A stretch of DNA of 64,000 bases from positions 1,666,215-1,730,214 of the forward strand of contig SIJG01000008.1 of NCBI GenBank assembly GCA_023374025.1, given 5' to 3'. This document shows, one piece after another, positions 57,785 to 64,000 of this stretch. This DNA comes from Heterodera schachtii. Lineage: Eukaryota; Nematoda; Chromadorea; Rhabditida; Heteroderidae. Position numbers and translations under genes: made by a program. A model generated the notes under the pieces. The model ran no database searches. It had not been told where the DNA came from and saw only the letters and a program-made list of their open reading frames with translations. How positions within the stretch are numbered: position 1 is the stretch's first letter; every line of letters begins with the position of its first letter.

Positions 57785-60700
57785 ATGAACACAAATGCAT
57801 TGGTTGCCAGCAGTAGCGTAGTGCCATTGGTTATCGAGGAATTTCAACGGTTGGCACGTGCCCGAGTCGTTCGATGGCAAACTTTGGACCAATTAAGGTT
57901 GTAAATGTTGGCAATTGAATATTATTTTAAAAATCAGTGCCGTAATTAAAACTAATTCCCGGGAAAAGGAAAATATTTTTGGGGTTGATTGTGAGATGGA
58001 TGGATACCAAGGACCAAAAATAGTCTGTTTTTAGCCAAAACTTATGCGACGAATGTAAGGCAGCAACGAAATGCCCAGACAACCGTCGTCTTTTGCAATA
58101 CGGCGTCTTTCTGCTGCACGACCGTTTTGCACTCGTTTCTCGGCCCGAGCGAAAGGTTTTTCAGTGAAATTCGTCAAATTTTGCATCGATTGCGCTCCCA
58201 TCGCACTTTTAAGCTTTCCAAAAACAGTTCAGCTTCTCGTCGCGCTGTGCGAATTGGTCGTGCGGTCGATGCGCAGCAGTGCCATGTCCGTTTCGTTCGC
58301 TTCGCTTTTCCTCTCCACTGAATTTGTGCATGTGGCGAGTCGGACAATTTCTGCACTCCTTTCGCGCATTTTTGACCACATCGGTCACACCGATGTACGG
58401 CTTGGAAACCATTTTCTTGATTTGTCCCAATTGCTCGCTGCTATTTCAGCTGTCCAAAGTGGTCGATGGGCGTGCAGTTGCTTCGTTCATCGCCGTTTTG
58501 GACCTGTTCAGCGGTTGTTCCACCGACAAATGGGTGCTTTTGCGCGACAACGCACCGGTGGCCTCCATTTTGGAGACGCTTTGCGTCAAAATGAGCACTC
58601 CGTGCGCAACCCGAGCACACATTTTGACACTTCAGGTGTTTTTGCTTTGCTTTTTCTCTGTCTTTTTCAAATTCTTTCAAATTCAGAAAGTTCTTTTTGC
58701 CGGTCTGAAGGGCGTCAGACAGCCGTTGAGCGACCAAAGCATTGACGAACTGTTCCGAGTCATCGTCAGGTTTAGTGAAGCTCCGCCTTTTTGTCGCCCC
58801 CGGAATTCCATGGCTTTTCAGATTTATGCGCACAGCGAACTTTGACGCGGGCGAAGCGCGCGCGACTTTCGTCCAACTGCTCAAAGCCCCGTCCCTAACA
58901 ATGGCAATTCACTGAAAATGTTTGGCACTTTTTGGATTTGTTAATAGTTCAATTGCTCATTTTTTGGGAGCACCCCAAAATCCCGCCGCCGAGACAAAAT
59001 CACGCCGCTAGAAATTTAAAATTTTTTTAAAACAATTTTTTCAAGTCAAAATCTTAGAAAAAAATTTTAAGAAAAAAAATTTGAAAAATTTTCAGCGATT
59101 TTTTTTTTAATTTTATGATAAATTACTAAGTTTTTTCGAAAAAATTTCCAATTTTTTTTATTTTTCTTTAAATTTTCATATAAAAAAATTTCTAGCGGCG
59201 TGATTTTGTCCCGGCGTGATTTTGGCGGCGGGATTTTGGGGTGCTCCCCATTTTTTGTTGCCTTTTATCCCTCATAAAAATCCAAAATATAAAAATGATT
59301 CTTTTTTTTCTTTCAGTCTTTGCTTTTGGTGAAGGAGTTGAATTTGTTCGCCGATTGCATTTCGTTTCTTTCGTCGGTCAAAAGTCAGTCGGAACTGCTC
59401 GCATTGGGCACCTTCGAAACTTTGCATTTGGTGGCGAATTTAATCCATTTGGGAAATGCGGACAGAGAAGTGAGTGGCACGAACGGATGCAAATTTGGCA
59501 CATTTTTACACTGTTTTCAATTGATTCCTTAAAACTTTCATTTTGCATTTTGTTTTCAGACGACCACTCAGAAACTGTTGGAGTGGGCCCGCCTCGTGAA
59601 CATTCTGCTCCAAAAATGCATCCAAAAAGGCGGAAGCCATCGGCCCAGCAATTGTTGGCACCACCCGCTGTTGGGATGGACGTCGGAACGCATTGACGAA
59701 CGGTTGGAACGGACACCGTTCCACCAAAATTCGAACATTTCGCAAATTATGCCTAAAAACAACCAATGTTTCCGTTCCAGTGACCAAGTGTGTTTCGCCC
59801 GTCTTCGTGCTCAACTGTCCCGTTTGTGGAGCTGTGACATGGTCCGCTGTCTGTCCGACCATTTTCTTTCTCGGGGTTTGGCAAATGAAATGCCATATTA
59901 GATAAATGCTCTTTGCCATTTTAAAGTGCCCATTTCGACTTCCTCGCTGGAAACTCGGCAAAAAATGGCCCAAAAGCATTCGCTTTTTTTCGCCCGTCGT
60001 CACAGTTCAGCAGCGCAGGAAAACGAGCACAATGAAAGCGGCACTGGGCCAAGCAGCAATTTGCCCCTCTTTCAAAGTGCGTTTCTGATCACTGATCGGA
60101 TTCGGCTGAACTGAAAGCTACAGTAAAACCTTACGGTACATCGATTGATTTTTTAAAGTGTTCCTGCGCAAATTGCCCACGCGGCCGAGCTGTTCAACCC
60201 TTTCCGCTACCACTTCATCCGCCGCTGTGGCCGAAGGCAGCGACATCGTCGGCCAACAACAGCAACGGCACAAACCCACGCGTCATTCCACCAAAAACAG
60301 CCGCACCGCCAATGTCTGTGCCGTCACTGTCCCACTCGTGCCGTTACCGCCCATCACACCCACCATTGTGCTGTGCCAACTCTACCGAAGCGCACTGCTC
60401 GCCTTTCCGAATTCCGAGAGTGAAATACTCGCAAGTAAATGGGCATTGAAATTAGAATTTGCCTAATCCGATTTATGGAGCCTCCCTAATGATTTAAATT
60501 GAATTGAAATGGAATTTCATCGTGTGCTTTTGTCAGGTCTCGGTCGTGACGACACCCTCGTGCTGCAGCATTTGTGGCAATTTCTCAACGAACAGCCGGC
60601 ACCACCACCGCCGCCACAGCAAAAGCGGAGAGAGGACGGCACCGCCATCGAAGATGTTCGTCTGCGCACTTACCTCGGCTATTTGGTGTCCGACCCTGAA

Positions 60701-63461
60701 GTATTGGCAGCACAATTTGCACCGCTGCAGCTGTTCATCGACATCACTTTCACGCTTATCTCGTAGGAGGGGGGCGAACGGAGGACGATCATTCATCGGC
60801 ACATTGCCCAACATTTTTATTTTTTTTTATTTTAGGATTCTCGACGAGCGCGAAATGTACGAGTGCGAACGTCCATTTGGGCGGGACCAGCTTCGTCAGA
60901 TCGCCAAATTTGTCAACCTTTTCTGTTTCCATGCGCTTTGGAATGAGCTGATCGGTGGGTGCCAAGGCATTCATTCATTCCCCGATTTATTAAAAAATGC
61001 TGCCATTTTTCTCAGATTTTGAAAAGGATTTGCCTTCCAAACTCTTCAACAGTGTGTACCGACTGCTCCAAATTCTGTTCAACCGCGACTGTCGTCGGCC
61101 GTTCACCGGCGTGCCCAACTTTTGGACGGTTGACGAGCTGAGCCCCAAGGCGCTCATTGCCGAGTTTGTCGGCGGCACCGGCTTCCTCCTCCCCCCGCTG
61201 TCCGCCGCTGTGTCTTCTTCTCCAGCCACAAAACGTGCACACATTTTGATAGACAAAATGCCACATGTTATTCCGGTACTGTGCTGTAAGCAATAATTCC
61301 AAATCGAACAGGGAGGGGAGCAAGGAAAAGCCAATGGAAAAGGAAAAGCCCCGACCTAATCTTTACAATATTTACACAAAAACAGCTGCGCGACCGAATT
61401 GTGCTTTTCCGCAAATTGATCAGACAGGACAAAGAAAGTGTGGACACGTCCACCACCATTATCACGGTCGAACGGTCTCGCCTGATCGAAGACGGTGAAC
61501 TTATCGGATATTTTTAAATAAAAACACGAACTCTGATATGGCCAATTTTGGATTTTATTTGATCGTCAATTACAAATTAATTATTTAATTTGCTGCTTTC
61601 TCCCCTTTTAGGCTATTCGCAATTGGGCAACCTTTCTCTGGCAGCTATCAAAGGGACTGTCCGAGTGAAGTTCATCAACCAGCAAGGGCTCGACGAAGCG
61701 GGCATTGACCAGGACGGGGTGTTCAAAGAGTTTTTGGAGTTGACCCTGAAACGGGTGTTCGACCCGGACTTGAATCTGTTCAAGGTAACGGATGCCATGG
61801 CATTCAAAACCCTATTTTGTTTTTTGGATTGAAATCCGGGCATGTCCATGGTCTCGGTCTGGGAGTTGTCTTGGGATTTGTAGGGGAGGGAAGAGTACCA
61901 CAATTGGGTAAAGAAAAAGAATTTTGCCTCTAGAGCACCAGTGACAAGTTGCTTTATCCGTCCTCCACTTCGACCATCCACGACAACCATTTGGAATTGT
62001 TCCAATTTGTTGGCCGAATGCTTGCCAAAGGTATTACAAGGAGTTTTGCCTTTTCACTAATTTGCTTTTCCAATGCAAATTAGCGGTTTATGAGGGAATT
62101 TGCGTGGACGTTCAACTGGCGCCTGTTTTGTTGGCCGCCGTGCTCGGCAAACAATTGCATCCGTTCGACGAGTTGGCCACGCTCGACCCCGTGTTGTACA
62201 AGAACCTCACCTTTCTGAAGCACTACTCCGACTCGGACGATGTTTCCGATTTGGAGCTGACCTTTTGTGCACAGGACGAATTTCTCGGGCGGGTGAGAGA
62301 CAAACGGACGGACGGATGAATGGGGGGGGGGCATTGGACATTAATTAGCACTAATTGGACTTGGGGTTGGACAAGCGAATGGTGGTTGCAGAATGCCTTA
62401 AAAAACGAATTAAACAGTGGTTTTCTTCCAATTAGGTAACAACCGTGGAACTGATCAGTGGTGGGCGTGACATCAAAGTTGACAACGAGAACAAGTGAGT
62501 GGAGAAATTGACGGACGAAAAAATGTCATTTTATGAAACAAAATTGGTATCACCGATTAATTTGATCCCATGACCAATTTCCCTTGCTCCAGGGTTTCCT
62601 ACATCCATCTGATGGCCCACCATCGTGTCGTCAAACAGATCAGGGACCAGACTAAACACTTTGTGCTCGGCTTTCGTGCCATCATCCAACTCAAATGGTT
62701 GGCACTGTTCAACACGCACGAGTTGCAGCATTTGATCTCCGGCAAAATGAGGTCAGCTGCAGAAGCAAATTTGTGGGAATGACGGAAAGGAAATTGTTTT
62801 ACGATTTTGCTGTTTTTTGTCGAAGAAAATCCCACCGGGTCTTGAAGGGTGTTTCATTGTCAACTTGAGACCAGGTGACCCCTCAATGACTTTCCTTTAA
62901 CCAATCAGTGACCTCGACCTGAACGATTTGCGAAAGCATGTCCAGTACTACGGCGGCTTTCACAGCGGCCACCGGGTGGTCAAATGGTTGTGGGCCATTT
63001 TGGAGCAGGAATTCAGCATGGAGGAACGGCACCTGTTTCTCAAAGTGGGTTAAATGACCAATTTTATTGGAATTGGAGCAAAAAATGAATGATTCTTTCT
63101 GTACGGCATTTGTCGTTGGACGCGCTTCGTTTGCCATGGGCAATGGTTTTAGTGCAACTTTGTTCAGTTCGTCACCAGCTGTTCGCGTGCTCCGCTGCTC
63201 GGCTTCGGCTACCTTGAGCCTTGCTTCTCCATCCGTTGCATCGAAACTTCGGACGACCTTGACCAGGGCGACACGCTCGGCTCCGTCATACGCGGCTTCC
63301 TCGGCATCAACAAGCGCAGCAAGCAGCCGATCAACGACCGATTGCCCACCGCGTCCACCTGCTTCAACCTGCTGAAACTGCCCAACTACACAAAGCGTTC
63401 CGTGCTGTTGGAGAAGCTCCGCTACGCCATCCATTCCGAGACGGGCTTTGAACTCAGTTAA
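57785..63461 (+). CDS. UBE3B: HECT E3 ubiquitin ligase UBE3B (C. elegans OXI-1 type)
   Basis: Receives ubiquitin from an E2 on a cysteine and passes it to substrates; the C. elegans counterpart is oxi-1. The middle matches UBE3[13 protein letters not shown] and [11 protein letters not shown] (about 59590-59680), [27 protein letters not shown]-type helices and LRILLQ-like segments. The HECT domain runs from about 61620 ([20 protein letters not shown]) through [20 protein letters not shown] (about 62030-62120), [40 protein letters not shown] to the catalytic cysteine in [15 protein letters not shown] (codon 63360-63362) and the end [26 protein letters not shown] is typical of UBE3B rather than UBE3C. 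The N-terminal exons (57785-58700) are uncertain in frame, and the IQ motif of the family is not clear. AATAAA near 63527. A fold-back element lies in an intron. Confidence 0.92.
58966..59248. mobile_element. Fold-back element with GGGAGCACCCCAAAATC ends, in a UBE3B intron
   Basis: Ends GGGAGCACCCCAAAATCCCG and CGGGATTTTGGGGTGCTCCC are inverted, with an exact 8-bp duplication CATTTTTT (58958-58965 and 59249-59256). GACAAAATCACGCCGC units repeat inside the arms. Related to the outer element at 44457-46168. Non-coding. Confidence 0.88.
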
Positions 63462-63874
63462 CGGAGGCAGCAAAGAAAACGAACGCATCACCAAACACTT
63501 TCATTTATTACTCATCGTCCTAGTCGCCAAATAAACAAGAAAAATATATTCATTTTTTGTAATTTAATCTTAAATTCTTTATTATTTTTTCATTTGTTTG
63601 TTTACCATTTGTCTATTTTATGTTTATATCTTTTCCTGTTTTTGTTTAACTGATTAATGTGTTTTCACTCATTTTTAAAATAATTTCCATGTTTGATTTT
63701 ACATTATTTCTGTTTTAATTTTAACACTGATACTGATGAAGAGAATATAATTTGAATACGAACTTAAATTTGCAAATTCTCTGTTGCTTGGGTTTAAACC
63801 GAACTTGGATATAAAATTGGAATTTCATCTTTTTTATTTATTGTTTTTTTGTCTTTACTTTTCCTTCCATAGAT
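63462..63874. other. UBE3B 3' flank
   Basis: AT-rich, no gene. Holds the UBE3B poly(A) region (AATAAA near 63527) and, on the minus strand, AATAAA near 63840 that would suit the partial gene at the right edge. Confidence 0.4.
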
Positions 63875-64000
63875 TCATTTGTGAGCCGTTTCTTCCGCTT
63901 TTTTGTCTGTTTTCTTTTGCTTAATTATGCCGCAGACCTTGCCGTACGACGCGCTGAACACGGATGGCGAGGACTCCTTTTTGGGAGGTCCACCTCTGTT
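63875..64000 (-). CDS. Possible 3' end of a gene running off the window
   Basis: On the minus strand an open frame enters from the edge, reads KESSPSVFSASYGKVCGIIK and a Lys-rich end (KKTDKKAEETAHK), then stops at 63875-63877, with AATAAA about 40 bp further. This looks like the C-terminal exon of a convergent gene. The plus strand is also open from an ATG at 63927 (MPQTLPYDALNTDGEDSF), so the strand is not settled. Not recognised. Confidence 0.3.
   Translation of the reverse strand, partial: NRGGPPKKESSPSVFSASYGKVCGIIKQKKTDKKAEETAHK

Overview
The window is nuclear DNA of an invertebrate eukaryote, almost certainly a nematode. The genes are conserved metazoan genes split by many short introns of roughly 45-60 bp. 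Several start codons sit directly after a pyrimidine-rich AG acceptor, as at spliced-leader sites. One gene is a multi-membrane DC-STAMP/RING protein of the DCST1/2 and SPE-42 type. A tylenchid (cyst-nematode-like) source would fit the intron pattern, but that is inference. Gene coordinates run from start codon to stop codon and include introns; exon edges were read by eye.

Left third (1-21.5 kb): a ubiquitin-activating enzyme E1 gene (UBA1, minus strand, 1071-5323) is repeated as an inverted copy (17335-21440, plus strand). The arms are about 4.5 kb and the spacer about 11.6 kb. The left copy is intact. The right copy lacks the exon with a basic NLS-like N-terminus and carries an in-frame TGA, so it looks like a pseudogene or a truncated cytosolic-type relic. 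The spacer holds two divergently transcribed genes, RNF113 (minus) and DLST (plus, mitochondrial 2-oxoglutarate dehydrogenase E2), followed by about 6 kb of nested inverted-repeat elements. One of these carries a candidate secreted-protein gene.

Middle (22-50 kb): four housekeeping or germline genes, all on the minus strand: DHX34 (NMD helicase), RPN3/PSMD3 (proteasome lid), METTL13 (eEF1A methyltransferase) and a DCST/SPE-42-like sperm membrane protein. Between and inside them lie TE nests: an internally deleted hAT element inside another TIR element just upstream of DHX34, an element with four-fold subterminal iterons, and a DD34D transposon inside a fold-back element in a DCST intron.

Right (50-64 kb): a SUV39-type histone H3K9 methyltransferase (minus), an inverted duplicate of part of an unrecognised acidic gene, that gene itself (plus), and 166 bp downstream UBE3B/OXI-1 (HECT E3, plus). 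A gene fragment may run off the right edge.

The most unusual feature is the collection of fold-back elements. Most have exact 8-bp target duplications (hAT-like) and a second set has 9-10-bp duplications. Several with unrelated ends share a 19-bp core close to AGCTTTCGAATGATACCAA, which suggests a common and perhaps undescribed element group. UBA1, RNF113, RPN3 and UBE3B together give the window several ubiquitin-proteasome genes, but nothing here shows co-regulation.
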